DNA of 42,620 nt, from assembly GCA_964496575.1 (NCBI GenBank), contig CAZCAC010000073.1, positions 1 to 42,620 on the forward strand, in the 5' to 3' direction. The translations under genes and the position numbers were made by a program. Positions 21,953 to 29,829 of this stretch are shown here, piece after piece. The notes under the pieces are model-generated. The model did no database searches. It was given only the letters and a program-made list of their open reading frames with translations, and had not been told where the DNA came from. This DNA is from CAZCAC01 sp964496575 (lineage in GTDB: Bacteria; Planctomycetota; UBA1135; GCA-002686595). The number at the start of each line of letters is the position of its first letter. Positions within the stretch are counted from its first letter, which is position 1.

Positions 21953-22510
21953 TCAGCCGCGCAAGGGCCAGCTCGCTACCGGCCGGTACCGCTGCTCGGG
22001 GCGCTCGAGGCGCGACTCGACCAGCGTGACCGCCTCGGGGTCCCACTCGAGCGCGGGGCGCAGCTCGAGAAAGCGCTCCTTCCGCGCGCGGAGCCCCTCC
22101 CCGCCCCGTCGCGCGGTCCGCCCCAGGGTCAGGTGCGGGGCCCACTCCTCCGAGCGCTCCTCCGGCGCGACCAATGCCCGCTCCACCGCCCGGAAGATCG
22201 CGTCGAGGCGCCCCTCCTCCTCGCGCTCCCCCACCCCGGCCCACCAGATCCGCGGTCGACCGCGGGCCGGGAAGCAGCCGGTCGAGTCGATCGAGAGGCG
22301 CGGACGCGCGAGCCCCGCGAGCGCCCCGTCGAGGCTCCGTTCGATCCCCTCCCGCTCCCCCCCCGGTACCGACCCGATGAAGTGGAGCGTCAGGTGCAGG
22401 TCGCGCGGCGGGTACGTCCGCGGCCCGCCGGCGAGCACCGGCGCGGTGAGCGCACAGAGCTCCGCGCCGATCTTCTCGGCCAGCGCCAAAGCGACGAAGA
22501 GGCGAACCAT
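21953..22510 (-). CDS. thpR: RNA 2',3'-cyclic phosphodiesterase (2'-5' RNA ligase family)
   Basis: A 185-aa member of the 2H phosphoesterase superfamily. The two catalytic HxTx motifs are HLTL at H39 and HLTL at H126, at the usual spacing. ThpR enzymes open 2',3'-cyclic phosphate ends of RNA; the cellular role is unclear. The C-terminus is typical (LVESRLERPEQRY). It is transcribed toward recA, which has its own promoter in the 282-nt gap that follows, and it lies 31 nt after the PfkB kinase gene. Confidence 0.92.
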   Translation of the reverse strand: MVRLFVALALAEKIGAELCALTAPVLAGGPRTYPPRDLHLTLHFIGSVPGGEREGIERSLDGALAGLARPRLSIDSTGCFPARGRPRIWWAGVGEREEEGRLDAIFRAVERALVAPEERSEEWAPHLTLGRTARRGGEGLRARKERFLELRPALEWDPEAVTLVESRLERPEQRYRPVASWPLRG

Positions 22511-22512
22511 GC

Positions 22513-22540
22513 TCAGCTAGCCGATGGCCGACGGCTTCTT
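22513..22540. repeat. Imperfect heptad repeat
   Basis: Four 7-base units, TCAGCTA, GCCGATG, GCCGACG and GCTTCTT, fill the gap between the thpR start and the pfkB-type stop. The same 7-base periodicity occurs at 36086-36120 and 36149-36169. Confidence 0.45.
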
Positions 22541-22541
22541 C

Positions 22542-23441
22542 CTAGACCGTGACGATCCTCAGCAGGTCACCGTAGCGCCCCGCGAGCTCCTCCGCCGTGC
22601 GCCCGGCGAGGGGCTTCACGCCGAAGTCCTGCACCGAGAAGGAGGCCGCCACCGTGCCGTGGACCATCGCCTGGCGCAGCGTCGCCGAGTCGGTGTTCCC
22701 GGCGGCGGCGACGTGGCCCATGAAGCCACCGGCGAAGGAGTCCCCGGCCCCGGTCGGATCGACGACGTCCAGGATCGGGTAGGCGGGCAGCGAGAAGTGC
22801 AGGTCCTCGCCGATGATGAAGGCGCCGTGCTCGCCCTTCTTGACCACGACGATGCGCGGCCCCAGCTCCCGCACGCGGTCCGCGGCGCGGATCAGGTTGT
22901 TCTCGCCGGTCAGCATCCGCGCCTCCTCGTCGTTGACCACCACCGCGTCGAGGCGGCCGAGGAGCTGGTCGAGCTCGGGGCGCGCGATGTCGATCCACAG
23001 GTTCATCGTGTCCGCCATCACGAACTCCGGCGCCTCGACCTGGTCGAGCGCCTTGAGTTGCACCGCCGGCGCGGTGTTGGCGAGGAAGACGAACCTCGAG
23101 TCGCGGTAGCTCGCCGGCACCTTGGGGTCGAAGGTCTCCAGGACGTTCAGGTGGGTGTAGAGGGTGTGGCGCGTGTTCCAGTCCGCCTCGTAGCGCCCGC
23201 CCCACCGGAAGGTCTCGCCCTCGGCGAACTCCAGCCCTTCGGTGTCGACCCCGTGCTGCTCGAGGACCTCGACGTCCGCGCGCGCGAAGTCCTTCCCGAC
23301 GACCCCGACCAGGCGCGGCGAGGTGTAGTGGCTCGCCGCCACCGAGCAGTAGGTCGCCGATCCCCCGAGGACGTCCTCGCGGCGATCGTACGCGGTCTCG
23401 ATGAGGTCGTAGGCGAGCGTACCGAGGACGAGGAGGCTCAT
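22542..23441 (-). CDS. PfkB family (ribokinase-like) carbohydrate kinase
   Basis: A 299-aa kinase. The family signature DPTGAGDSFAGGF lies at 228-240, with D234 as the probable catalytic base and the anion hole GAGD. The N-terminal GGSATYCSVAASH replaces the usual GG/N sugar-binding loop. The segment MADTMNLWIDIARPEL is characteristic of a subgroup whose substrate I cannot assign; a sugar, sugar phosphate or nucleoside is possible. The ATG at 23441 is chosen over upstream in-frame codons that give Pro/Ser-rich residues. Gap to the YbhN-like gene is 81 nt. Confidence 0.88.
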   Translation of the reverse strand: MSLLVLGTLAYDLIETAYDRREDVLGGSATYCSVAASHYTSPRLVGVVGKDFARADVEVLEQHGVDTEGLEFAEGETFRWGGRYEADWNTRHTLYTHLNVLETFDPKVPASYRDSRFVFLANTAPAVQLKALDQVEAPEFVMADTMNLWIDIARPELDQLLGRLDAVVVNDEEARMLTGENNLIRAADRVRELGPRIVVVKKGEHGAFIIGEDLHFSLPAYPILDVVDPTGAGDSFAGGFMGHVAAAGNTDSATLRQAMVHGTVAASFSVQDFGVKPLAGRTAEELAGRYGDLLRIVTV

Positions 23442-23522
23442 GGTGATGGGCGCGGCGAAGGGGGATCGCGGAGGGAGAGGAAGGAACGGCGAAAGGGATG
23501 ACAACGATTCGGGCAGGCGGCG

Positions 23523-24782
23523 TCAATCGGGGAGTACGCTCTCCACCTCGCGCACCTCGTCGCGCACCGAGGCGCCGCCGGGAGCCAAGAGGAAGATCCC
23601 GCCGAGCAGGCTGAACGCCGCGTTGCACAGCCGGTAGGTGACGCTGACCGCCACCCCCAGCGCCGCCTCGGCGCCGATCATCGCGAAGAGCGTCCCGAAG
23701 GCCGCCTCGCCGACCCCCCAGCCGCCGGGCGAGAGGGGCAGGGCGGTGATCACGTTGGCCACCGGGGTGATCGCGACGTAGGTGCCGAAGTCGTGCAGGT
23801 CGCCGAAGGCACGGCCGATCGCCCAGATCCCGGCGATGACGAACAGGTGGTTTCCCAGCGAGCAGAAGAGGGAGAACCCGAGCTCCAGTGGCTTCCCCTT
23901 GAAGACGAGCGCCGCCTCCTCCAGCCGCTTCCAGCGGGCCGCGTACGGCAGGCGCTCGATCAGTCGATCGAGGCGCAGGAGGCGGCGCGGCCCCGAGGCG
24001 AGCAGGAGAGCCATGCCCGCGGTGGCCGCCACCAGCGCTCCGGCGGCGGGCCAGCGCAGCGGGACGAAGAGCTCGCCCCCGAGCCAGATCACCACCGTCG
24101 CCAGGGTGACCAGCGTCCACAGCCCGACCAGCCGATCGATCACCACCGTGGCCAGTGCGGCGGCGCGGCGCTCGGGGTTCTCGCGCACGACCAGGATCGC
24201 CTTGGGCAGGTCGCCGCCGGTCAGCCCCGGCATCACCAGGTTGAAGAAGAGGCCCAGGAAGGAGAGCCGCAGCGCGTTCCACCAGCTGCAGGGGCACTCC
24301 GCCAGAGCGAGGAGGCGCCACCACCGGGTCACCCCGAAGAAGACGCCCATCATGAAGGCGCCGAACGCGGCGAGGAGCCCCACCGCGCGCAGGTCGAGGA
24401 AGACGCGCGGCATCCCCGGTCGCCACTCGTAGTGGCCGCCCGGGGTCGCCTCGTCGGGACTCTCGGGGCGGGCGACGTGGAGGGCGCCGCCCTCGCGGGC
24501 CGCGGTGCGCGCCTCCTCCGGCCAGCTCTCGGCGAGCGTCGTCTCCGGGTCCAAGTGGAAGGTGATCTGCTGCGAGCGCCAGCCGCCCTCGATCTCCCCC
24601 TCCACCTCGAGCAGCTGCTCCCCTTCCAGCCAGCGCAGCGAGTCGCTCCAGGGGAGGCGGTTCGCCACGAAGAAGAGGAGCGCCACGGCGATGACGAACT
24701 TGAGCGAACGCAGCCAGCGCCCGCGACGCCTCGCCCCGCTACCGCGTCCCTCGCTTCCCGGCTCGGCGCCCTCTTCGCTCAC
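23523..24782 (-). CDS. Lysylphosphatidylglycerol synthase TM-region/flippase-like membrane protein
   Basis: 419 aa. An integral membrane protein of the YbhN/LPG_synthase_TM (UPF0104) family, with about eight helices and family motifs such as FFNLVMPGLTGGDLPKA, VVIDRLVGL and LPLSPGGWGVGEAAF. Family members move or modify lipids. Unusually, about 85 residues (around 45-130) lie between the first helix (27-43) and the second, probably outside the cytoplasm. The GTG start overlaps the stop of the lipoprotein gene (GTGA), so the two are translated together. The N-terminus is Gly/Arg-rich and cytoplasmic. Confidence 0.85.
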   Translation of the reverse strand: MSEEGAEPGSEGRGSGARRRGRWLRSLKFVIAVALLFFVANRLPWSDSLRWLEGEQLLEVEGEIEGGWRSQQITFHLDPETTLAESWPEEARTAAREGGALHVARPESPDEATPGGHYEWRPGMPRVFLDLRAVGLLAAFGAFMMGVFFGVTRWWRLLALAECPCSWWNALRLSFLGLFFNLVMPGLTGGDLPKAILVVRENPERRAAALATVVIDRLVGLWTLVTLATVVIWLGGELFVPLRWPAAGALVAATAGMALLLASGPRRLLRLDRLIERLPYAARWKRLEEAALVFKGKPLELGFSLFCSLGNHLFVIAGIWAIGRAFGDLHDFGTYVAITPVANVITALPLSPGGWGVGEAAFGTLFAMIGAEAALGVAVSVTYRLCNAAFSLLGGIFLLAPGGASVRDEVREVESVLPD

Positions 24783-26017
24783 GGGCTGTCGCCCTCGGTC
24801 TCGCCGACGGCATCGGGGATCGGCTCGAGACCCAGCTCCGCGCGCTTCCGGTCGATGCGCTCATACCACCACGCTTCCCAGTCCTCCTCGCGGAGGCTGC
24901 CCGGCCCGTCCTCGGTGATCCGGCCCAGCGCCTGCATCGCCTTGACCCGGATCGTGCTGTCGGGATTCTCCACCGCGTGCGCGACGATGCCGTCGAGCCA
25001 GCGCTCGCGCAGCACGACGTACTCGTCCTCGCTGAGCTCCTCGGGGCGCTCCGGCAACCCGCGGTCGATCAGGAGCTGGAAGAAGGGACGCAGCGCCCGC
25101 GGATCGCGCTCGGCGGTGAGCATGTTCATGAAGCGCGCCAGCATCGAATCGCCGCCCGCCTCGACCGCCGCGCGGGCGACGGCTGCCCGCACCACCGGGC
25201 TCTCGTCGGCGACGGCGACGCCGAGGCCGAGGCCGATCGTCTGCCGCTGCAGGTGGGCGGCCAGTTCGAGGAGCTCGGCGTAGCCGACGTTGCCTTCACC
25301 GGTCCCTTGCAGCAGGGCGCCGACCGCGGCCAGCACGCGGCGGGCCCCGTCGATGTCGAAGGTCGTCTCGCGCACGGCGGTGATCGCCTCGGCCAGGTCC
25401 GGCACCTCGCCCCCTCTGAGGAGGCGCATCCCCTCGCGCTCCGCCCGCGCGGCGCCGAGCAGATCGGAGAGCAGCTCGGCGACCTCCTCGGGTCCGGCGC
25501 GCGGGGTCTCCGGTGCGAGGAGGAGGAGGCGATCGAAGTCGACCCGGGCGCCGAGCGGCCCCATCCCGAGCACCGCGCGCTCGCGGGTGAGCACCGAGGG
25601 ATCCTCGGCGGCGAGGCGCGCGCACCAGGCGACCTGGAGGCAGGCCAGACGCGGCCGATCGCCCGAGTCGAAGTCGAGCAGCTCGGTCAGGAGCTCGAGG
25701 CACTTCTCGGCCGGGTTCTCGAAGGTCTCCTCCCGCGCCGCGGTCGGATCCTCCGAGGGCGGTCGTCCCAGCTGGACGCCGGCGACGCTCCAGTTCTGCT
25801 GCCCGGCGACGAAGCCGATGTCGCCGACCATCTGGGCGGTGTAGCGGTGCCCCCCCGAGGGGCTGTGCAACGCCTCCAGGTTGGCCACCCGGGAATCGGG
25901 CAGGTCGATGAAATCGAGGGAGGCGATCTTCTCCAGCGTGCTGCAGGACGTGGCGAAGAGACAGCTCCCGAATGCGCCGAGGAGGACGGCGCCCAGGCGG
26001 CTCGCGGCGTGCTTCAC
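24779..26017 (-). CDS. Predicted HEAT-like repeat lipoprotein of unknown function
   Basis: 412 aa. The N-terminal signal peptide ends in a lipobox-like ATSC (C25). The rest is helical; the C-terminal third (about 250-390) reads like HEAT-type helix pairs, with segments such as ADESPVVRAAVARAAVEAG and NPDSTIRVKAMQALGRITEDG. It is probably a surface- or periplasm-facing scaffold. It is coupled by a 4-nt overlap to the YbhN-type membrane protein, suggesting a joint envelope function. Confidence 0.7.
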   Translation of the reverse strand: MKHAASRLGAVLLGAFGSCLFATSCSTLEKIASLDFIDLPDSRVANLEALHSPSGGHRYTAQMVGDIGFVAGQQNWSVAGVQLGRPPSEDPTAAREETFENPAEKCLELLTELLDFDSGDRPRLACLQVAWCARLAAEDPSVLTRERAVLGMGPLGARVDFDRLLLLAPETPRAGPEEVAELLSDLLGAARAEREGMRLLRGGEVPDLAEAITAVRETTFDIDGARRVLAAVGALLQGTGEGNVGYAELLELAAHLQRQTIGLGLGVAVADESPVVRAAVARAAVEAGGDSMLARFMNMLTAERDPRALRPFFQLLIDRGLPERPEELSEDEYVVLRERWLDGIVAHAVENPDSTIRVKAMQALGRITEDGPGSLREEDWEAWWYERIDRKRAELGLEPIPDAVGETEGDSP

Positions 26018-26080
26018 GCGGGAAGTCTAGGGCCTCTGGATCTGCGAACAACCGGGGATCCGCGATCCTTGGGATCGGGA

Positions 26081-26435
26081 TGGTGGAGGCGGCGGGAATC
26101 GAACCCGCGTCCCGGAGTCCCCGCGCGACGAGCGTCTACGTGCGTAGTCCACGATTTGGTTCTCGCCTCGGAGCCGCCCGTGGACGGGTGACCCTCTGGC
26201 CAGCTCCCCTGTTGTCTCGCCGGTCCGCCGAGGAGCGGGGCTTTCCGGCCAGCCCGCTGTTGTCGTCCCCACGAGGCCACGGGCACTCCTCGTGGGAACG
26301 GCTGCCACTAATTAGGCAGCGAGTGCAAAGTCGTTGGCAAGTAAATGCCGTTCCCAGGATGTTTAGCGGGGTGACCCGGGGTCCCCGGCACGCGACCCGA
26401 AGCCGAACGAAACCGGTCGAAACCAGTGCGCCCCC
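26081..26435 (-). ncRNA. ssrA: tmRNA
   Basis: A 355-nt one-piece tmRNA. The 5' end GGGGGCG pairs with the 3' CGCCTCC, followed by A and encoded CCA. The 5' region carries CACTGGTTTCGACCGG and the 3' T-arm carries GCGGGTTCGATTCCCGC, both hallmarks. The tag frame is at 26312-26338. It rescues stalled ribosomes together with SmpB, whose gene ends 97 nt upstream on the same strand. Confidence 0.97.
26312..26338 (-). other. tmRNA tag reading frame, encoded tag ANDFALAA
   Basis: Nine codons including TAA encode A-N-D-F-A-L-A-A. With the alanine carried by the tmRNA, the predicted degradation tag is AANDFALAA, ending in the ALAA recognised by ClpXP-type proteases. The resume codon (GCC) is inferred from similarity to the usual GCA-AAC-GAC context. 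Confidence 0.8.
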
Positions 26436-26532
26436 TTTCGGTGTCCAGGGCCAAGCTAGCACGGTCGGGAAGGGTTCATAGGGGGTTTGGGCCCAAAAAA
26501 CGGGCGCTCTCCTCCTCCCTCCCGGTCGCAAC

Positions 26533-27006
26533 CTACCGCCGCCGCATCCGCGCCCGATCCATCGCCCGCTCGTCGTCCCGCTTACGCTGCGCCTGACGCT
26601 TGTCGTACATCCGCTTGCCGCGGCAGAGGCCGAGCTTGACCTTGATCCGGCTGCCCTGGAAGTAGATCTCCAGGGGGATCAGGGTCATCCCGCGCTCCCG
26701 AACCTTCTTGTTCCAGCGGTGGATCTCCCGGCGGTGAGCCAGGAGCTTGCGGTCGCGCACCGGCGGGTGGTTGAAGACGTTGCCGTGGCGGTACTCGGGG
26801 ATGTTCGCTCCGACGAGGAAGAGCTCCCCGCCGCGGATCCGGCCGTAGGCCTCGGCGATCGAGCCGTGACCGGCGCGCAGGCTCTTCACCTCGGTCCCGA
26901 CGAGGACCACGCCACACTCGAGCTCCTCCAGGATCTCGAACGAGTGGCGCGCCTTCCGGTTGCGCGTGATGCTGCGGTACTCCTCCGCCTTGCCCTTGCC
27001 GGCCAT
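26533..27006 (-). CDS. smpB: SsrA-binding protein SmpB
   Basis: A 157-aa partner of tmRNA in trans-translation; it binds the tRNA-like domain and fits the decoding centre. Family segments are NRKARHSFEILEELECGVVL, GTEVKSLRAG, ANIPEYRHGN and KVRERGMTLIPLEIYF, plus a basic C-terminal tail. The ATG at 27006 (MAGKGKAEEY) is preferred to the GTG one codon before. It is directly upstream of ssrA. Confidence 0.97.
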   Translation of the reverse strand: MAGKGKAEEYRSITRNRKARHSFEILEELECGVVLVGTEVKSLRAGHGSIAEAYGRIRGGELFLVGANIPEYRHGNVFNHPPVRDRKLLAHRREIHRWNKKVRERGMTLIPLEIYFQGSRIKVKLGLCRGKRMYDKRQAQRKRDDERAMDRARMRRR

Positions 27007-27025
27007 CACCGGAGTCTAACGGCAA

Positions 27026-27047
27026 GCCGGGCAGATAACTGCCCGGC
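27026..27047. terminator. Perfect 9-bp hairpin between smpB and tRNA-Leu promoter
   Basis: GCCGGGCAG (27026-27034) and CTGCCCGGC (27039-27047) enclose ATAA. It lies 19 nt upstream of the smpB ATG and ends 5 bases before the -35 of the tRNA promoter. It may separate the divergent transcripts or be part of the smpB leader. There is no T-run. Confidence 0.4.
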
Positions 27048-27052
27048 AGGCG

Positions 27053-27081
27053 TTGACGCCCCCCCCGGGGCCCCGTATCTT
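27053..27081 (+). promoter_or_regulatory. Sigma70-type promoter of tRNA-Leu(CAG)
   Basis: TTGACG (27053-27058) and TATCTT (27076-27081) are exactly 17 bases apart, placing the start near 27088, about 8 bases before the mature tRNA. It is the best promoter match in the window. Confidence 0.75.
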
Positions 27082-27095
27082 CCCCCGCTCAACCA

Positions 27096-27183
27096 GCCCG
27101 GGTGGCGGAATTGGCAGACGCGCATGGTTCAGGTCCATGTTCCCGCTAAGGGAGTGGGGGTTCGACTCCCCCCTCGGGCACCA
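27096..27183 (+). tRNA. tRNA-Leu (anticodon CAG)
   Basis: An 88-nt tRNA with a long variable arm and encoded CCA. The acceptor GCCCGGG pairs with CTCGGGC (one U-G), the anticodon stem CATGG/CCATG encloses TTCAGGT (anticodon CAG), and the T-loop is GTTCGACTC. The D-arm is nearly identical to that of tRNA-Leu(CAA) at 8545-8631. Confidence 0.97.
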
Positions 27184-27210
27184 CACCTCGCTCCGCCCAT
27201 GGCCCCCTGA

Positions 27211-28176
27211 CTATAGCCCCTGACCACCGGGAGCGCGGTAGATCAGGATCGCGCGCTTGCCCATCTCTTCGGGGAGCTCGTGCTCCCACACGGTGTCCAG
27301 GGTGAAGCCGAGGCGCTCCGCCTCCCGCTCGCCGGCGCGCACCTCGCGCGACCACGAGCTGCCCTTGAGCATCACCAGGTCCTTCAGCGAGTGCCGGACC
27401 TTGCGCAGCACGCGGACGTTCTCCCGCACCGAGCTCACCGCGCGGACCACCACCACGTCGCAGCGCTCGGTGATCAGGTACTCCTCCGCGCGGCCCCAGT
27501 GCACCGTCACGTTCTTGAGGCCGAGCTCGTCGACGCAGCCCTGCAGGAAGTCCGCCTTCTTCTTGGTCGAGTCGACGAGGCACACCTTGCAGTGCATCTC
27601 CGCCATCGCGATCGGCAGGCCGGGGAACCCCGGGCCGGTGCCGAGGTCGACCACCTTGCGCCCCATCAGTGACATCATCTGGGTGACGCGCCAGGAGTCG
27701 AGGTAGTGCTTGGCGGCGACCTCCTTGGGGTCGATGATCGCGGTGAGGTTCACCTTGCGGTTCGCCTCGAGCATCATCCGCGCGTGCTCGGTGAAGAGGT
27801 CGAGAAGTTCGTCGGTGACGTCCTGACCCGCGAAGGCCCACTCGAGGGCCTGGCGCATCTTCGCCTGGGTCGGCGCGGGGACGTCCGGCCCGGGAGGCTC
27901 GTTCTCCGGGTCGACGGCCTTCTTGGTCTTCTTCTTGGCCGCCGGAGCCGCGTCGCCGGCCGCCTCGTCCCCCTTTTCGGCGCCGTCCTCCTCCGCCTCT
28001 TCGTCCTCGTCCTCGTCCTCACCGTCCTCCTCTTCCTCGTCGTCCTCGTCGTCGAGGTCGGGAAGGTCGTTCTCCTCGAAGATCTCCTCGCCGTCGAGGG
28101 GGCCCACTTCGGGCTCCCCATCCTCCGGGCCGGATTCTTCCAGGTCTTCGGGGTCGGGGTCCTCTCGGCGGCTCAT
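27211..28176 (-). CDS. rsmG: 16S rRNA (guanine-N7-)-methyltransferase RsmG with acidic N-terminal extension
   Basis: 321 aa. The methylase of G527 in 16S rRNA (m7G). The catalytic domain starts near residue 103 and shows NRKVNLTAI (139-147), AKHYLDSW (155-162) and the SAM loop VVDLGTGPGFPGLPIA (175-190). Residues 1-100 are extra compared with E. coli RsmG (207 aa). They include an almost pure Asp/Glu run (about 40-64), then a Lys patch (KKKTKK). The start is the ATG at 28176, 33 nt after the tRNA-Trp 3' end on the same strand; an internal start near residue 107 cannot be excluded. Confidence 0.92.
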   Translation of the reverse strand: MSRREDPDPEDLEESGPEDGEPEVGPLDGEEIFEENDLPDLDDEDDEEEEDGEDEDEDEEAEEDGAEKGDEAAGDAAPAAKKKTKKAVDPENEPPGPDVPAPTQAKMRQALEWAFAGQDVTDELLDLFTEHARMMLEANRKVNLTAIIDPKEVAAKHYLDSWRVTQMMSLMGRKVVDLGTGPGFPGLPIAMAEMHCKVCLVDSTKKKADFLQGCVDELGLKNVTVHWGRAEEYLITERCDVVVVRAVSSVRENVRVLRKVRHSLKDLVMLKGSSWSREVRAGEREAERLGFTLDTVWEHELPEEMGKRAILIYRAPGGQGL

Positions 28177-28209
28177 CAGCGAAACGGGACGCGGCAGCGG
28201 GGGGCGGGC

Positions 28210-28287
28210 TGGCAGGGCAGCAGGGACTCGAACCCCGATCCTGCTGATTTGGAATCAGCCGCTCTAACCAATTAGAGCTACTGCCCT
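28210..28287 (-). tRNA. tRNA-Trp (anticodon CCA)
   Basis: A 78-nt tRNA. The acceptor AGGGCAG pairs with CTGCCCT, followed by G73 and encoded CCA. The D-arm is GCTCTAATTGGTTAGAGC, the anticodon stem GCTGA/TCAGC encloses TTCCAAA (anticodon CCA), and the T-loop is TTCGAGT. G73 is the expected discriminator for bacterial tRNA-Trp. Confidence 0.96.
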
Positions 28288-28299
28288 TTATGGCTGCGA

Positions 28300-28328
28300 A
28301 GGGTACCGGTGGCCGGGCGGGGCCGCAA
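28300..28328 (-). promoter_or_regulatory. Predicted promoter of tRNA-Trp (and rsmG)
   Basis: On the minus strand TTGCGG (28323-28328) and TACCCT (28300-28305) are 17 bases apart, with the predicted start a few bases before the tRNA 5' end. rsmG, 33 nt beyond the tRNA, probably shares the transcript. Confidence 0.5.
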
Positions 28329-28352
28329 GGGCCTGCACCGGGGCCTTCCCCC

Positions 28353-28380
28353 TTGTTCGCCACTTCCCGCCGACTAAGGT
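28353..28380 (+). promoter_or_regulatory. Predicted promoter of pcnB
   Basis: TTGTTC (28353-28358) and TAAGGT (28375-28380) are 16 bases apart, about 40 bases before the pcnB ATG. It is divergent from, and only 24 bases away from, the tRNA-Trp promoter. Confidence 0.45.
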
Positions 28381-28421
28381 TGCCCCTGGCCGCCGGCCGA
28401 AAAGCGAGTAGCCCCCGACCC

Positions 28422-29765
28422 ATGCCCCCCGACTCCTCCATCCCCGCCCCCGACCCCGCTCCGACTGCCGGCGAGCCCCGGATCGTCGAGGCCAAGGAGC
28501 TGGTCGAGCGGGTCGCCGGGGAGCACTCGCTGCGGGTCATCTCCCGCCTCGAGCGCCAGGGCTACGAGGCCTACCTCGTGGGGGGCTGCGTCCGCGACCT
28601 CCTGGTGGGCATGAAGCCGAAGGATTTCGACGTCGCCACGACCGCCCACCCGCGCCAGGTCCGCCGCCTCTTCCCCCGCAACAGCCACATCATCGGCCGG
28701 CGCTTCCGGCTGGTGCACATCCGCTACGGCAAGGACTCGGTGATCGAGACCGCCACCTTCCGCCGCGAGCCCTCGATGCGGAACGGCGACGAGGAGGACC
28801 TCCTGATCACCGAGGACAACACGTACGGCAGCGCCGAGGAGGACGCCCGCCGGCGCGACTTCACCGTCAACGGGCTCTTCCTCGACCCGACGCGGGAGCG
28901 GATCCTCGACTGGGTCGGCGGCCTGCGCGACCTCGACGCGGGGCTCCTGCGCACCATCGGCGATCCCTTCACCCGCATCCCCGAGGACCCGGTGCGCATC
29001 CTGCGCGCGATCAAGTTCGCGACGCGTCTCGGCTTCCACATCGAGGAGGAGACCTGGAGGGCGATGTGCGAGTACGCGACCGAGCTGTCGCGCTCGGCGC
29101 CGCCTCGGGTGCTCGAGGAGATCCTGCGGCTGATGCGCTCGGGGACCGCGCTCGGCGCCTTCCAGAAGCTGCGCCAGTGCGGGGCCCTGGCGGTGATCCT
29201 GCCCGACATCGACCACCACCTCGGCCCGCTGGCGGAGGCGAGCCCGAAGGGTCAGAAGCGAGCCGACGCGTTCTGGCTCCTGCTCGCCGCGCTCGACACC
29301 GCGGTACACGACGGCTACGAGCCGAGCACGGCGGTCTGCCTCTCGGTGCTCTACCACGACCTCGCCGAACGGCAGGCGAACGCCGCGACCCGCACCCTGC
29401 CCGGCCCGCCCCCCGACTTCCAGGTGGTCACCGGCGAGGTGCTCGAGCCCCTCACCGGCAACGCCCGCATCTCCCGCCGCGACTCCGGCCGCACGCGGCG
29501 GATCATCTTCCAGCAGCGCCTCTTCACTCGCCCCTCCGGCCGCCGCTTCCGCCCCCGCCTCTTCTGCCTCGCCGAGGAGTTCCCCGAGGCCCTCGAGCTC
29601 TTCCGCCTCCGCTGCGAGGCGCGCGGCGAGGGCTGGGACATCTACAAGGGGTGGGAGGAGCGCTACGAGAAGGCCCTGGAGATGGACGAGGCGGCGGTCG
29701 AGAACGAGCGCCGCCAGGTGCGCCGCAACCGCCGCCGTCCGCGGCGGCGCCGCCGGTCGTCGTGA
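28422..29765 (+). CDS. pcnB: Poly(A) polymerase / class II nucleotidyltransferase
   Basis: 447 aa. The nucleotidyltransferase head has LVGGCVRDLLVG (52-63) and the metal-binding DFD (68-70). IGRRFRLVHI (91-100) is the PcnB-type signature, and RRRDFTVNGL and EDPVRILRAIKFATRLGF follow. It is more PcnB- than CCA-enzyme-like, which fits the three tRNAs in the window, all with encoded CCA. PcnB adds poly(A) tails that speed RNA decay. The C-terminus is strongly Arg-rich (ending RRPRRRRRSS), as in RNA-binding tails. The ATG at 28422 is chosen because 44 upstream in-frame codons are not protein-like and overlap the promoter. Confidence 0.88.
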   Translation: MPPDSSIPAPDPAPTAGEPRIVEAKELVERVAGEHSLRVISRLERQGYEAYLVGGCVRDLLVGMKPKDFDVATTAHPRQVRRLFPRNSHIIGRRFRLVHIRYGKDSVIETATFRREPSMRNGDEEDLLITEDNTYGSAEEDARRRDFTVNGLFLDPTRERILDWVGGLRDLDAGLLRTIGDPFTRIPEDPVRILRAIKFATRLGFHIEEETWRAMCEYATELSRSAPPRVLEEILRLMRSGTALGAFQKLRQCGALAVILPDIDHHLGPLAEASPKGQKRADAFWLLLAALDTAVHDGYEPSTAVCLSVLYHDLAERQANAATRTLPGPPPDFQVVTGEVLEPLTGNARISRRDSGRTRRIIFQQRLFTRPSGRRFRPRLFCLAEEFPEALELFRLRCEARGEGWDIYKGWEERYEKALEMDEAAVENERRQVRRNRRRPRRRRRSS

Positions 29766-29787
29766 AACGGGCGGCCGGTGTTTTTTT
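29749..29787 (+). terminator. Intrinsic terminator overlapping the pcnB stop
   Basis: GCCGCC (29749-29754) pairs with GGCGGC (29770-29775) and is followed five bases later by seven T (29781-29787). The hairpin begins inside the Arg-rich 3' end of pcnB. Confidence 0.5.
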
Positions 29788-29829
29788 CCCGGCTCCCCGA
29801 CCCCGCCACACGAGGGGGGGTACTTTTCA

